64,000 nt of DNA from an uncultured Bacteroidota bacterium (lineage in GTDB: Bacteria > Bacteroidota > Bacteroidia > Chitinophagales > Chitinophagaceae), in NCBI GenBank assembly GCA_903839875.1, contig CAIMDZ010000113.1:1-64000 (forward strand), read 5' to 3'. Positions within the stretch are counted from its first letter, which is position 1; each line of letters begins with the position of its first letter. Positions 1-9,614 of this stretch are shown here, piece after piece. The position numbers and the translations under genes are program-made. The notes below the pieces were generated by a model. The model had not been told where the DNA came from. It saw only the letters and a program-made list of their open reading frames with translations, and searched no databases.

Positions 1-72
1 ATAAATATTTAAAATACAAAACAAATTGTTTACTTTGCAATAAACTTATCTGATTAACAGGCAATAGGAAAT

Positions 73-579
73 ATGTTTACTTGTACACATCAATATCAGT
101 TTTCCATACCTAAAGAGCATCTGAAATACAGGCTTGCAGGTCATCATGTGAAGATACATGATATGGATTTTGAGTTGCTGGAAGAAGACCAGGATCTGAG
201 CATAGTGCCGCATACTGAGGAAGGCAGTCCAAAATTAACATTGCCATTCACACAGGTTGAACTTAAAGAATACGGTAATAAAACACAGGTAGTGCTCACA
301 TCGAAGATGCGGCCAATAGATTCTGGCGGCGCAATTGTATTGATGCTGTTTTGCGTGTTCTTCATGATTGCTTCACTTATTCTTTTGTTCGTTGGCAAGG
401 ACCCGGTTCTTACAATTACACTTGGCGGTATCAGCCTGGTCGTATTCACCATGTTTCTTATCCGCATGCAAGCAGGCTACTACAATTATGTGCGTAAGAT
501 AAACACCTACGTAAAAGTAACCGGCGACGAGATCACCAATGATGTAAGGTGGCAACTCTTCAAGCATAAGAAGAAGTGA
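73..579 (+). CDS. Hypothetical protein with two membrane segments
   Basis: I do not recognise the family. The 168-residue product has a soluble N-terminal half (about residues 1-80), two closely spaced hydrophobic segments (about 86-107 and 113-131) forming a membrane hairpin, and a short basic C-terminal tail ending in KHKKK. No signal peptide or catalytic motif is visible. It is convergent with the dnaE2-like gene and about 120 bases separate the two stop codons. The start is the first ATG after the 5' spacer. It is probably a small inner-membrane protein; function unknown. Confidence 0.7.
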   Translation: MFTCTHQYQFSIPKEHLKYRLAGHHVKIHDMDFELLEEDQDLSIVPHTEEGSPKLTLPFTQVELKEYGNKTQVVLTSKMRPIDSGGAIVLMLFCVFFMIASLILLFVGKDPVLTITLGGISLVVFTMFLIRMQAGYYNYVRKINTYVKVTGDEITNDVRWQLFKHKKK

Positions 580-698
580 TGCGGCTACCCGGATGTAACA
601 GTTCAACAGTTTGCAAACACGCCCTGAAAGAGAATTATATAACACCTTTATCCCCCTTTAAAACACAACATAGAAAATTACGTATGCCCTGCCTGGCA

Positions 699-3623
699 TC
701 ACACACTCCTCGGATCCGCTTTTATAGGCAGCTTTGCCATCTTGTCTACCTCTATGCTTGGAAAACCAAACTCCTCAACCACCTTACCCAGTATAAGATA
801 CACCCCGGCGCCTTTGAAGGGATAGCTGCGGAGCGCAGGCGGGAAGTGAGTGGTATCAAAAAAGTCGCCCCTGGCATCTGTAAATGTGCCGAAGTTCATT
901 GCTTCATTACGCACTGTACGCACATGCTTTGATGCAATGAAATTACCTGCCATGCGCACCTGCTGACCTACCTTTGTTATCAGTTCCTTTGCCATTATTT
1001 CTCCCCGGAAGTCAGTCCTCAGCAGATCGAACATAGAACCGGAGACGGGGAAGCCCAGCAGCTCAATTTCATCGTAGGCATCCTCAATAGCGCAGGTATC
1101 CAGGGCCGGCAGTGCGAACTTCTTGGTGCGGGTGTAGAATAGCTGTGCCGCTTCATACTTAGCCGCAGTAGCGCTGAGTATAGTATGCGCTTCCCACAGC
1201 AGTTCCTTTTTGTTCATCCCCGTGAAGCGGAGCGCTCCTGCGCGGATAAGTATGATCAGTTGTTCCAGGGTAATATGGGTCCGTTCAATGAAGTCATCCA
1301 GGTCTTTGTAATCCTCATTCATATCCCGCTCCTTTGGTACTAACTGAGCATAGCTGCTTTCCAGGTCTTTGATGTGGATGAAGCCAAGGTAAATGTGAAT
1401 GCCATGTATAGAGGTATAGTGCAGGCTTTTGTTCACGCACGGCAGGTGAATAACAGCGCCGGCCTTCTTAGCCTCATTCACATATACCCTTGTAGCATAA
1501 AATCCGCCGAAGTTATTGATTACAGCCGTCATGAATTCCAGCGGGTAGTAGGTCTTCAGATACAGGCTTTGATAGCTTTCCACAGCATAGGAGGCGGAGT
1601 GGGCCTTGCTGAAACTATACCCTGCAAAGCTTTCTATCTGCCGCCACACTTCCTTCGCCACTGCTTCAGGGTAGCCAAACCGCTGACAGTTGCCGTAGTA
1701 TTTGCGCTCTATTTCCAGCAGGTGTTTTTTGTTCCTGCTCTTGCCGCTCATCATCCTGCGCAGCACATCGGCATCAGCAAGGTCCAGACCACCGAAGTGA
1801 TGGCCCACTTTCAGCACATCTTCCTGGTACACCATTACCCCATAGGTTTCTTTTAGCTGCTGCTCCATTACAGGATGCAGGTACAATACCTTGCCGGGGT
1901 CATGAAAGCGCTCTATGTAGGCGCGCATCATGCCGCTCTTGGCCACACCGGGGCGGATGATGGAACTGGCCGCTACCAGCGTCAGGTAGTCATCGCACTT
2001 CAGCTTTTTAAGCAGTCCGCGCATAGCCGGGCTCTCTATGTAAAAGCAACCTATAGTATCGCCCGACCTCAATTGTTCCCTCACCTTTTCATCCTTCTTG
2101 AATTTCACCACATCATGTATGTCCACCTTCTCGCCACGGTTCTTCAGTATTATTTCTGCCGACTCTTTTATATGGCCTATGCCGCGCTGGCTGAGGATAT
2201 CGAACTTCTCAAAGCCTATATCTTCAGCCTGGTACATGTCGTACTGAACAGTGGGCAGCCCCTTCGGCGGCAGGTCCAGCGCGGAATAATTGGTGAGCGG
2301 ATATTCAGATATCAGCACCCCGCACGGATGTATAGTCCGCAGGTTCGGAAAATCTTCCATCTGCGAATAGACTGAAAGTATGAGGTCAGTGATCTCATGT
2401 TTATTCAGTACCGCATCGGGCTCGTCTATAATGCGGTCTATATCGCTTTTGGGCAGACCATACACCTTGCCCAGTTCGCGGATGATGCTTTTATCCCGGA
2501 AGGTGCTCATGGCGCCCAGCAGCGCGGTGTTCTTGTGCCCGTAGCGCTTGAAAATATACTCATGCACATCGTCGCGCTGGTCCCAGCTATAGTCTATATC
2601 AAAATCAGGCGGCGACTTCCTTTTCGGATTCAGGAAACGCTCGAAATACAGGTCCAGTTCTATGGGGCAAACATCTGTTATCCTCAGACAGTAGGCCACC
2701 ACGCTGTTGGCGCCGCTCCCCCGCCCCACATGATAAAATCCGCGCGACATAGAATACCGGATGATATCCTGCGCGATGAGAAAATAAGATGAAAACCCAA
2801 GCTCCTCAATTATTGCCAACTCACTGTTTACCCGCCTCAACGCTTCCTTATTACCGGTGCCATAGCGGTATTTCAGGCCATTATACGCCAGCATTTTCAG
2901 CAGTTGCATATCATCATACCTGCCGCCTGTAAATGTCTTTTTATTTTTCCCTTCATCAAAATCAAATGAGAATGTACACTGCGACAATAATTGCTCCGTA
3001 TTCCTGATGATAGCAGGGAATGAAGAAAAAGCCTTCAGCAGGTATTCTTTGGTATATAGCAGTTCATCCTGCGCTACCTGCTGCATCTGAAGCTGCGATA
3101 ACAGTATATTGTTGTTGATGGCCCTCAGTTGGCAATGCAGTTTATATCCTTTTTTATCAAGGCAGGTTACCGGCTGCCACATCACATAGCGGTGGCTGGT
3201 ATCCTCCATCCGTATTTTATTCAGCTGCTTCGGCCTTATGCCTGTGTACTCATATTCCCTGCCCGCAGTTTGTTTACCGAAAGGGTAAATGATGAATACA
3301 TGCTGCATGGGCGGCGGCACCGGTGGCAGGGGTGTTTTGTTAAGGTTGCTTTCCGTCATCAGTTCATTCAGCTCACGAAAGCCCTGCTCATTTTTCGCAA
3401 TGCCAATATACAATAGCTCATCCCCGTTCCTGAACTCCATACCGCCCAGGCCGTTGAAGCCCTTTTCTTTACTCAGCTTTATAAACTCCAGCACACCGGA
3501 ACTGTTATTGATATCGGTAAGCACAGCAGTATCATACCCCGCCTGCATCAGCAGGCCGATCAGATCCTCAATTTTCAATACGCCGTAGCGGAGGCTGTAA
3601 TAACTGTGTACGTTCAGCAGCAT
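699..3623 (-). CDS. dnaE2: DNA polymerase III alpha subunit, DnaE2/ImuC-like (error-prone type)
   Basis: C-family replicative-type polymerase of 974 residues, much shorter than the main DnaE (usually over 1100). Order: N-terminal PHP domain (about 1-95, with HSYYSLRYG; the usual TDH is TDIN, so metal-site residues are altered), polymerase core with VGRGSGANS (about 299-307), the catalytic PDFDIDYSW block (D342, D344) and a third aspartate in EKFDIL (D475), helix-hairpin-helix region, and a C-terminal OB-fold (about 885-960). It starts two bases after the dinB-like stop, so the two genes form one tightly coupled operon. Known relatives (ImuC/DnaE2) act with Y-family polymerases in damage-induced mutagenesis; the role here is inferred from size, PHP changes and partner. 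No imuA or lexA is adjacent. Confidence 0.88.
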   Translation of the reverse strand: MLLNVHSYYSLRYGVLKIEDLIGLLMQAGYDTAVLTDINNSSGVLEFIKLSKEKGFNGLGGMEFRNGDELLYIGIAKNEQGFRELNELMTESNLNKTPLPPVPPPMQHVFIIYPFGKQTAGREYEYTGIRPKQLNKIRMEDTSHRYVMWQPVTCLDKKGYKLHCQLRAINNNILLSQLQMQQVAQDELLYTKEYLLKAFSSFPAIIRNTEQLLSQCTFSFDFDEGKNKKTFTGGRYDDMQLLKMLAYNGLKYRYGTGNKEALRRVNSELAIIEELGFSSYFLIAQDIIRYSMSRGFYHVGRGSGANSVVAYCLRITDVCPIELDLYFERFLNPKRKSPPDFDIDYSWDQRDDVHEYIFKRYGHKNTALLGAMSTFRDKSIIRELGKVYGLPKSDIDRIIDEPDAVLNKHEITDLILSVYSQMEDFPNLRTIHPCGVLISEYPLTNYSALDLPPKGLPTVQYDMYQAEDIGFEKFDILSQRGIGHIKESAEIILKNRGEKVDIHDVVKFKKDEKVREQLRSGDTIGCFYIESPAMRGLLKKLKCDDYLTLVAASSIIRPGVAKSGMMRAYIERFHDPGKVLYLHPVMEQQLKETYGVMVYQEDVLKVGHHFGGLDLADADVLRRMMSGKSRNKKHLLEIERKYYGNCQRFGYPEAVAKEVWRQIESFAGYSFSKAHSASYAVESYQSLYLKTYYPLEFMTAVINNFGGFYATRVYVNEAKKAGAVIHLPCVNKSLHYTSIHGIHIYLGFIHIKDLESSYAQLVPKERDMNEDYKDLDDFIERTHITLEQLIILIRAGALRFTGMNKKELLWEAHTILSATAAKYEAAQLFYTRTKKFALPALDTCAIEDAYDEIELLGFPVSGSMFDLLRTDFRGEIMAKELITKVGQQVRMAGNFIASKHVRTVRNEAMNFGTFTDARGDFFDTTHFPPALRSYPFKGAGVYLILGKVVEEFGFPSIEVDKMAKLPIKADPRSV

Positions 3624-3625
3624 AA

Positions 3626-4765
3626 CTACATGATGACGGCTTTCTTAATGATCTCTTTACCAAACCGCATCCTGATGCTGTCCATCGCCCTGTTCAGATT
3701 GATCTGTGTCGCCACATCGTTGAAGAGGTCTATCTGTTCACTGCCCGGTACTATATCGGTAAACTTCACCCCAACCAGCCTTATCAATACCCTGCGGGAA
3801 TAAACTTTTTCAAAGAGCGCAAGGGCATACTCGGTAAGCTTTGTGGTAGATGCAGTATACGTGATCTTCTTCTGCATCTGGTTAGTATTAAAGTCTGAGT
3901 ACCGCACCTTCACTGCAATACAGGCAGTCAGCTTCTGCTCTTTGCGCAGGTCGAATGCCAGCATGTCAACCATGGAGGTAATGACCTTTTTCAGGTACTG
4001 CATATCAATGGTGTCTTTATCAAAAGTCTCTTCCTTGCTGATGGATTTCCTTTCAGAGCAGGGCACTACCGGCGAAGTATCAATACCGTTGCATTTGTTC
4101 CAGATGGTCACCCCGTTATCTCCAAGCACTTTATGCATCAGCTCTATATCCATTTGCTGTATGGTACCCACTTTCGATACACCCATGTTGCGCAGGCGTA
4201 TAAAGGTCTTATCACCTATCATGGGTATCTTCTTTATAGACAGCGGCGCCAGGAAAGGTTTTTCGGTACCGGTGTCCACCTTTATCTGCCCGTTAGGTTT
4301 TGCCTGCCCTGTGGCAATCTTCGACACCGTCTTATTCACTGAGAGCCCAAACGATATGGGCAAGCCTGTTTCCTTTATTACCTTTTGCCGCAGCTCAGAG
4401 GCCCACTTCAGGCAGCCGAAGTATTTATCCATACCGCTCAGGTCCAGGTAGTGTTCATCTATGGAGGCCTTCTCTACCACAGGCGCTTTATCCGTGAGTA
4501 TATCCGTGACCATCCGGGAATATCTGGAATAAGCATCGTAGTCACCACGAATGAAAATGGCTTGCGGACATAGCTGCCGCGCCATTTTTATTGGCATTGC
4601 GCTGTGCACACCAAACTGCCGTGCCTCGTAGCTGCAGGATGCCACCACCCCCCTGTCAGAGGTGCCGCCAACGATTACAGGCTTGCCATTCAAAACACTA
4701 TTCTGCAGGCGCTCTACGGAAACAAAGAAAGTATCAAGGTCTAAATGCAGGATATTTCGGTCCAT
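3626..4765 (-). CDS. dinB: DNA polymerase IV-like Y-family polymerase
   Basis: Y-family translesion polymerase of 379 residues. The catalytic acids are intact: HLDLDTFFVSVE near the N-terminus (D9) and SIDEHYLDLS (D103, E104); the usual alanine after SIDE is histidine. The little-finger domain follows from about residue 240. Unlike the inactive ImuB proteins it should be catalytically competent. Start choice: an in-frame ATG lies at 4798, but a good promoter (TTG at 4812-4810, TATTTTTG at 4790-4783) would place transcription initiation near 4776, downstream of it; the ATG at 4765 also gives the canonical N-terminus. It is first gene of the dinB-dnaE2 operon. Likely role: damage tolerance and mutagenesis together with the downstream C-family polymerase. 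Confidence 0.9.
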   Translation of the reverse strand: MDRNILHLDLDTFFVSVERLQNSVLNGKPVIVGGTSDRGVVASCSYEARQFGVHSAMPIKMARQLCPQAIFIRGDYDAYSRYSRMVTDILTDKAPVVEKASIDEHYLDLSGMDKYFGCLKWASELRQKVIKETGLPISFGLSVNKTVSKIATGQAKPNGQIKVDTGTEKPFLAPLSIKKIPMIGDKTFIRLRNMGVSKVGTIQQMDIELMHKVLGDNGVTIWNKCNGIDTSPVVPCSERKSISKEETFDKDTIDMQYLKKVITSMVDMLAFDLRKEQKLTACIAVKVRYSDFNTNQMQKKITYTASTTKLTEYALALFEKVYSRRVLIRLVGVKFTDIVPGSEQIDLFNDVATQINLNRAMDSIRMRFGKEIIKKAVIM

Positions 4766-4782
4766 TATGACAATTATTTTGA

Positions 4783-4812
4783 CAAAAATACTGAACATAA
4801 TTCATTTGTCAA
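4783..4812 (-). promoter_or_regulatory. Promoter of dinB-dnaE2 with overlapping inverted repeat
   Basis: On the minus strand, TTG (4812-4810), 19 bases, then TATTTTTG (4790-4783): an exact match to the Bacteroidota TTG-N19-TAnnTTTG promoter. An 8-base inverted repeat, TTGACAAA (4779-4786) and TTTGTCAA (4805-4812), overlaps both promoter boxes, so it could be an operator. Promoter is supported by sequence; operator is inference. Confidence 0.65.
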
Positions 4813-4968
4813 GAAATATGTCTTAAAATAATGTAAGAAAATCTGTAATTGTCACGATATCACTGCATTTGCGGTCAGGCGAATGAGTATCCCAAAAACC
4901 GCTTGTGGTGGCTGTATAACCTGATGTTATGGTAAATCCTTCGGCACAAATTCCCTACATTTAACTTC

Positions 4969-6090
4969 ATGAAGATCAAAAGGAAATTAATAATGATGCT
5001 TTCGCTGGTTATTTTACTGGTCGTCGCATTGTATTGTTTTTCTGAATATCCCTCGCTTATCCCTGTTTACAATAAGTATATCTTTTATCCATTCCAATGG
5101 TTGCGGGGCCTTTTATTTGGGTTCCTTCCCTTTAGCCTGGGCGATATAATTTATATACTTGGAGGAGTCTGGCTTTTAATGACTGTTGTAAAATGGACCA
5201 GGTATCTGCTAAAATTTCGCAGCCAGAAATCACAACTGCTTGCCTCTTTTTTAAGTACGATCAATACCGTCCTTATCGTTTACCTGTTGTTCCTGTTTGG
5301 CTGGGGCGCCAATTATTACAAGCAGCCACTCAGGGAATACTGGAACCTTAATAAGGCAGATGTGGCATCAGCATCTTTCTCAAAGGAAGAGCTAAAATTA
5401 AAAACCAAAAAAGACTTAATAGCCTTTGACAGCTTCCTGGTATGCAATCTGAATAATTACGCACCACATTACTATTCCCTGTCGGGGAAGACAATCAATG
5501 AGCGTGCAATAGCTTATTACAACCGGTACACTGACACGTGGATGAAAAAATTCGGGCTTGGGGTAAAACCTGCTTTCTTCAGCTATTTTATGGAGCGAAC
5601 CGCAGTAGAGGGTTATTACAATCCCTTCACCGGCGAAGGGCAGTTTGATAATGGATTGCCTGCATTTGTTTTGCCTTTCCTGGTAACTCACGAAATTGCC
5701 CACCAGGCAGGTATTGCAGCCGAGGGTGACGCCAACCTCATGTCCTATGCGCTATGTACAGCCACTAACGATAGTACATTCCGTTATTCGGCCTACTTGG
5801 AAATATGGATATACACCAATAACCGCCTGTATCTCAGGGACTCTGCCCTGGCAGACAAATTTGAAGCGCAGCTAAATAAACTAACTGCAGCCCACATTGA
5901 TACACTTGAACAACTAAGCAAAAAGTATCACAACGAATTTGCACGGTACAGCAGCGAGTTCTATGACAGTTATCTGAAAATGCAGAATCAAAAGGAAGGC
6001 ATCAGAAGTTATGGAAATGTATCATCAAGCGCGTGGCAGTTGGAATTAAACAGAATGAAAAACGGGAACAGACCCATCACGATCCCTTAG
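4969..6090 (+). CDS. DUF3810 family membrane protein, zinc-peptidase-like
   Basis: DUF3810 family, characteristic of Bacteroidota. The 373-residue protein has an N-terminal signal anchor (about 8-26), two further membrane segments (about 50-70 and 98-118) and a large extracytoplasmic domain. The domain contains FLVTHEIAHQAGI (near residues 237-249), an HExxH-like zinc motif in which the catalytic glutamate and both histidines are present (HEIAH), followed by a downstream EGDANLMSY element. This suggests a membrane-tethered metallopeptidase; activity is inferred from the motif only. It is divergent from dinB, with about 170 bases between. A TACATTTA box lies just upstream of the ATG. Confidence 0.85.
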   Translation: MKIKRKLIMMLSLVILLVVALYCFSEYPSLIPVYNKYIFYPFQWLRGLLFGFLPFSLGDIIYILGGVWLLMTVVKWTRYLLKFRSQKSQLLASFLSTINTVLIVYLLFLFGWGANYYKQPLREYWNLNKADVASASFSKEELKLKTKKDLIAFDSFLVCNLNNYAPHYYSLSGKTINERAIAYYNRYTDTWMKKFGLGVKPAFFSYFMERTAVEGYYNPFTGEGQFDNGLPAFVLPFLVTHEIAHQAGIAAEGDANLMSYALCTATNDSTFRYSAYLEIWIYTNNRLYLRDSALADKFEAQLNKLTAAHIDTLEQLSKKYHNEFARYSSEFYDSYLKMQNQKEGIRSYGNVSSSAWQLELNRMKNGNRPITIP

Positions 6091-6133
6091 CGATTGATTA
6101 GTTTGCTACCAGGAAAAAATTAATATTGAAGTT

Positions 6134-6760
6134 ATGTTCAGAAAGATTGCAATTGCCCTGATCTCCCTGGCGCTTACAGTGCCTCACGCAAATGCGCAAA
6201 TGAAACCCGGGTGGGTCTTTCATGACGAACTAATTGCGGGGCTGGAATCAACAGGGGATACGATTTATATCCAGGACAGAAAGAAACTGGAAAAATTGAC
6301 TGGCCTTCGGGCGTATGATGATAGCAGCGTAGTCAACTGCAAAACCCGGACGGGAGACCGTATTCATATTGCCATTGAACGAACTGATTATGTTGCCACC
6401 AATCATGCATCACACGAGTTAATGACAAAGAACATCATTGATCGTAATAATGCCTATGGTGTTGACGAAACGAACCCAAAGAAAGAACTAAAAAACCCGA
6501 GGATAAAATGGAACCAACATTGGATCGCTATCCCGAAAGATGCCTACTCAAATTTATACAATCCCGGCATTAACATTGAAGCATACTTATCAAAAAACCG
6601 GAAACTACTTTATGTATATATGCAAGGCGGTGACGGAGCTAGAAGCTACTCAGTAAAATTTGTTTTTGATAAAACACATTACCTAACACGCTTGATAACT
6701 ACCAATGAATGCGTAGATGAATTTGACTTTCTTGATGCTACATCAGGCGACTGCAAGTAG
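6134..6760 (+). CDS. Secreted hypothetical protein
   Basis: Unrecognised 208-residue protein. A typical signal peptide (about 1-21, ending ANA before QMK) predicts export to the periplasm or cell surface. The mature part is hydrophilic with aromatic positions scattered through it and two cysteines near the C-terminus (NECVDEF and SGDCK). No T9SS sorting domain or lipobox. It follows the DUF3810 gene by 43 bases in the same direction and may be cotranscribed with it. Its stop lies one base from the stop of the convergent mutase gene. Confidence 0.7.
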   Translation: MFRKIAIALISLALTVPHANAQMKPGWVFHDELIAGLESTGDTIYIQDRKKLEKLTGLRAYDDSSVVNCKTRTGDRIHIAIERTDYVATNHASHELMTKNIIDRNNAYGVDETNPKKELKNPRIKWNQHWIAIPKDAYSNLYNPGINIEAYLSKNRKLLYVYMQGGDGARSYSVKFVFDKTHYLTRLITTNECVDEFDFLDATSGDCK

Positions 6761-6761
6761 C

Positions 6762-8315
6762 CTACCCCTTATACTCTCCCCATACCTCCCGCAAAGTATC
6801 AGCTATCTCACCAAGCGTGCAAAGATTTTCCACCGCATCAATAACAGCTGGCATCAGGTTTTCAGTAGTGGATGCTTTTTGCTTAATGGTGGAAAGGCAG
6901 GCGTTGGCGGCTTCATTATTCCGCTCTGCTCTAAGCTTTTTCAGTTTTTCGCTTTGCTGTATCCTTATAGAATCATCTATGCGCAGCAAGGGCGGTGTGG
7001 CTTGTTCTTCGGACGTGAATTTATTTACCCCGACAATTATTTTACTGTTGTCTTCTATTGCCTTGTTATATGCATAGGCCGACCGCGCAATTTCATCCTG
7101 CATAAAATGGTGCTCTATTGCTTTCACCGAGCCGCCCATTGAATCAATTTTTTCTATCAGCTTCCATGCTGCGGCTTCCACATCATTGGTCAGGTTTTCC
7201 ACATAGAATGATCCTGCCAGGGGATCCACAGTATCGGTGGCGCCGCTTTCAAAGGCCAGTATCTGCTGCGTTTTTAAAGCCAGCCCTGCAGCCTCTTCCG
7301 TAGGTAATGAAAGTGCTTCATCATAGCCATTGGTATGCAATGACTGCGTGCCCCCAAGTACTGCCGAAAGGCCCTGCAAGGCAACACGCACTATATTGTT
7401 CTTCGGTTGTTGAGCCGTAAGCGTACTTCCACCTGTCTGGGTATGGAATCGCAGCATCTGTGCACGTGGGTCGGTAGCGCCTAGTTCTTGGGTAATATGT
7501 GCCCACATCCTTCTGGCTGCCCTGAATTTCGCGACCTCTTCAAATAAATTGTTGTGCGCGTTGAAGAAGAAAGACAGCCGCTGTGCAAATACATTTATAT
7601 CCAGCCCTTTATCTAAGGCAGCTTTCAAATAAGCCTTCCCGTTTGCAAGCGTGAACGCAAGTTCCTGCACTGCATTAGCCCCTGCCTCCCGAATATGGTA
7701 ACCGGAGATGGATATAGTATTCCACTTTGGTACCTCCTTACTGCAATACTCAAATATATCCGTGATCAGCCTCATGGAAGGTGTTGGCGGATAAATATAA
7801 GTGCCCCGGGCAGCATATTCCTTCAGTATATCATTTTGAATAGTACCTGATATTTTCTTTATGTCTGCTCCCTGTTTTTTGGCAAGGGCAATATATAGTG
7901 CCAGCAAAATAAAAGCTGTCGAATTAATGGTCATGGAAGTGGAGATATCAGCAAGCCGGATATCTTTGAACAACAATTCCATATCCTGCAATGAATCAAT
8001 TGCTACACCCACTTTACCTACTTCTCCTTCTGCCATCGGATGGTCAGAGTCATAGCCTATCTGTGTAGGCAGGTCGAATGCAACTGATAATCCGTTTACA
8101 CCCTGGCCCAACAGGAAGTGATACCTCTTATTTGATTCTTCAGCCGTACTGAAACCTGCATACTGCCGCATGGTCCACAACCTGTCGCGATACATTGATG
8201 AATGCACACCGCGAGTAAATGGAAATTGACCCGGCAATTCATCCATCCTTACCGGCTCACAATACAATTCCTTAATAACAATTCCCGAATCCGTTTTTAT
8301 CGTTTTATTATCCAC
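6762..8315 (-). CDS. Methylmalonyl-CoA mutase, catalytic large chain without B12 domain
   Basis: Acyl-CoA mutase catalytic TIM-barrel chain, interconverting (R)-methylmalonyl-CoA and succinyl-CoA with adenosylcobalamin. Family motifs visible: [15 protein letters not shown] (tyrosine in RQYAGF is the methylmalonyl-type residue), [41 protein letters not shown], and the C-terminal GVNKF element. At 517 residues it ends after the barrel; the roughly 130-residue C-terminal cobalamin-binding domain with DxHxxG is absent. Such split enzymes pair with a separate small B12-binding subunit, which is not adjacent here. Substrate could also be another acyl-CoA, but methylmalonyl-CoA fits best. No meaB-like chaperone gene is in the neighbourhood. 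Confidence 0.88.
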   Translation of the reverse strand: MDNKTIKTDSGIVIKELYCEPVRMDELPGQFPFTRGVHSSMYRDRLWTMRQYAGFSTAEESNKRYHFLLGQGVNGLSVAFDLPTQIGYDSDHPMAEGEVGKVGVAIDSLQDMELLFKDIRLADISTSMTINSTAFILLALYIALAKKQGADIKKISGTIQNDILKEYAARGTYIYPPTPSMRLITDIFEYCSKEVPKWNTISISGYHIREAGANAVQELAFTLANGKAYLKAALDKGLDINVFAQRLSFFFNAHNNLFEEVAKFRAARRMWAHITQELGATDPRAQMLRFHTQTGGSTLTAQQPKNNIVRVALQGLSAVLGGTQSLHTNGYDEALSLPTEEAAGLALKTQQILAFESGATDTVDPLAGSFYVENLTNDVEAAAWKLIEKIDSMGGSVKAIEHHFMQDEIARSAYAYNKAIEDNSKIIVGVNKFTSEEQATPPLLRIDDSIRIQQSEKLKKLRAERNNEAANACLSTIKQKASTTENLMPAVIDAVENLCTLGEIADTLREVWGEYKG

Positions 8316-8372
8316 CTCTGTTTAACCTTTAAATTTTATTATCAAAATCCTCCATTCCACAAAAAGCCGGCA

Positions 8373-8476
8373 TTTCCACATCTCCACATTTTCAAATTCT
8401 CACATTTTCACATCTCCACATTTTCACATTTTCACATCTCAGAATTTTCAAATTTCCACATTTTCACATTTTCACA
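8373..8476 (-). repeat. 8-base tandem repeat (13 units) directly after a stop codon
   Basis: Read on the minus strand, thirteen near-perfect 8-base units of TGTGAAAA type (variants TTTGAAAA, TGTGGAAA, TGTGGAGA) run without a gap from the base after the TAA of the gene ending at 8477. The same unit follows the stop codons at 31412, 31542 and 56752. It fills most of the space to the mutase start. Confidence 0.85.
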
Positions 8477-9028
8477 TTAAATAGACCCCATCGACATTAC
8501 CCTTTTGCATTCGTCATTGATTATCTGAAGCGCCATATCGGTAGGCAGTTGTTCATCCGCTTTCAATAGAATGTCAAGGATACGTTTATGCAGTTCCTTA
8601 CCGGGTGCATCCGGATTTAAAGTCTGGGAAATACGTATGGCCATATTGATCTCCTGCTCTTTAACATTTTTCACTGTTTCCCAAACATTTTTGGATACGT
8701 ATATCTGCTGGGCAAGGTTATGCTCAAACTCAGCACGAATATTTATCACAATTGCCTGCTGCAAATCACTTACCGTCATTGCCGGAACATAGATACGCGG
8801 AATGAGCTGGCCGGGATTGATACGCTCAACAAACAACACGAGGCGCTCATATGCCTGCAACCGTAAACGCAGGGTAATATCCTGCGACTCCTGGAATATG
8901 GCCAGTTGTTTCCTCTGTACCTGCGATACAAGGAATTTCTTTACAATGCTATGGCTGGCTGCCAGCACAATAAGCGCAGGTATAGTGTATTTTAATATTT
9001 CGAGTAGTGTTGTTGTTACATTATCCAT
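8477..9028 (-). CDS. Membrane-anchored hypothetical protein
   Basis: Unrecognised 183-residue protein. One N-terminal membrane segment (about residues 8-30) is followed by a long, charged, mostly helical cytoplasmic region rich in Q, E and R (about 35-175), probably coiled-coil. An upstream in-frame ATG (9070) would prepend a poorly conserved-looking tail and overlap the region upstream of the divergent gene, so the ATG at 9028 (MDNVTT) is preferred. The stop codon is followed at once by the 13-unit 8-base repeat. Confidence 0.7.
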   Translation of the reverse strand: MDNVTTTLLEILKYTIPALIVLAASHSIVKKFLVSQVQRKQLAIFQESQDITLRLRLQAYERLVLFVERINPGQLIPRIYVPAMTVSDLQQAIVINIRAEFEHNLAQQIYVSKNVWETVKNVKEQEINMAIRISQTLNPDAPGKELHKRILDILLKADEQLPTDMALQIINDECKRVMSMGSI

Positions 9029-9100
9029 AATAGGGACAAAAATAAAGTGTTTATCGGGGATATGGCACAATTTTTAGGTAGTTCAGTTAAAATAGTACTT

Positions 9101-9571
9101 ATGGAAAAGCAGGAATCAGTAAATGAATTACTAAATGATCTCTTAAATATTAATAATGACCGCATTGCAGGATATGAAAAGGCTATATCAGAAACCAAAA
9201 ACCTTGACATTGATCTGAAAGCCATATTTGATGGAATGATCAGGCAAAGTCAGTTATGTAAAGAAGAACTTGCCGCTGAAATAGTTAAAAACGGAGGAAT
9301 TGTAGAAGATGATACAACATCTGCCGGGAAAATCTATAGGGCATGGATGGATATTAAATCTGCGATCACCGACAGCGACCGGCTTTCTATACTTGGATCA
9401 TGTGAATTTGGCGAAGATGCAGCCCAGCGGGCATATGAAGCGGCATTAACTTCCGATAATCTGGTTGGCGATGAATTGAGAAAACTGGTAGAGGATGAAC
9501 GCAATGCCCTTAAAAAATCGCACGACCTGATCAAAAACCACCATGAGGTGCATAAGGAGTTGCAAAAATAA
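9101..9571 (+). CDS. PA2169-type four-helix protein (DUF2383)
   Basis: The 156-residue product fits the DUF2383/PA2169 four-helix-bundle family: an N-terminal VNELLNDLLNINNDRIAGYEKA helix, then AIFDGMIRQSQLCKEEL, and a C-terminal ERNALKKSHDLIKNH helix. These ferritin-like small proteins are often induced by stress; no enzymatic role is established. The longer reading from 9047 adds residues unlike the family, so the ATG at 9101 is chosen. It is divergent from the membrane protein at 8477-9028 and is followed 43 bases later by a second small gene in the same direction. Confidence 0.8.
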   Translation: MEKQESVNELLNDLLNINNDRIAGYEKAISETKNLDIDLKAIFDGMIRQSQLCKEELAAEIVKNGGIVEDDTTSAGKIYRAWMDIKSAITDSDRLSILGSCEFGEDAAQRAYEAALTSDNLVGDELRKLVEDERNALKKSHDLIKNHHEVHKELQK

Positions 9572-9614
9572 ACTACACAAAAACTTAAATTTCACTGAAC
9601 CAAAAAACGTTTTT

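Noticed and set aside
1374-2792. Long plus-strand frames opposite dnaE2
   Set aside because: They lie fully inside the polymerase gene with codon bias explained by the opposite strand.
8320-8480. CRISPR array
   Set aside because: Units are 8 bases and contiguous, with no spacers and no cas genes.
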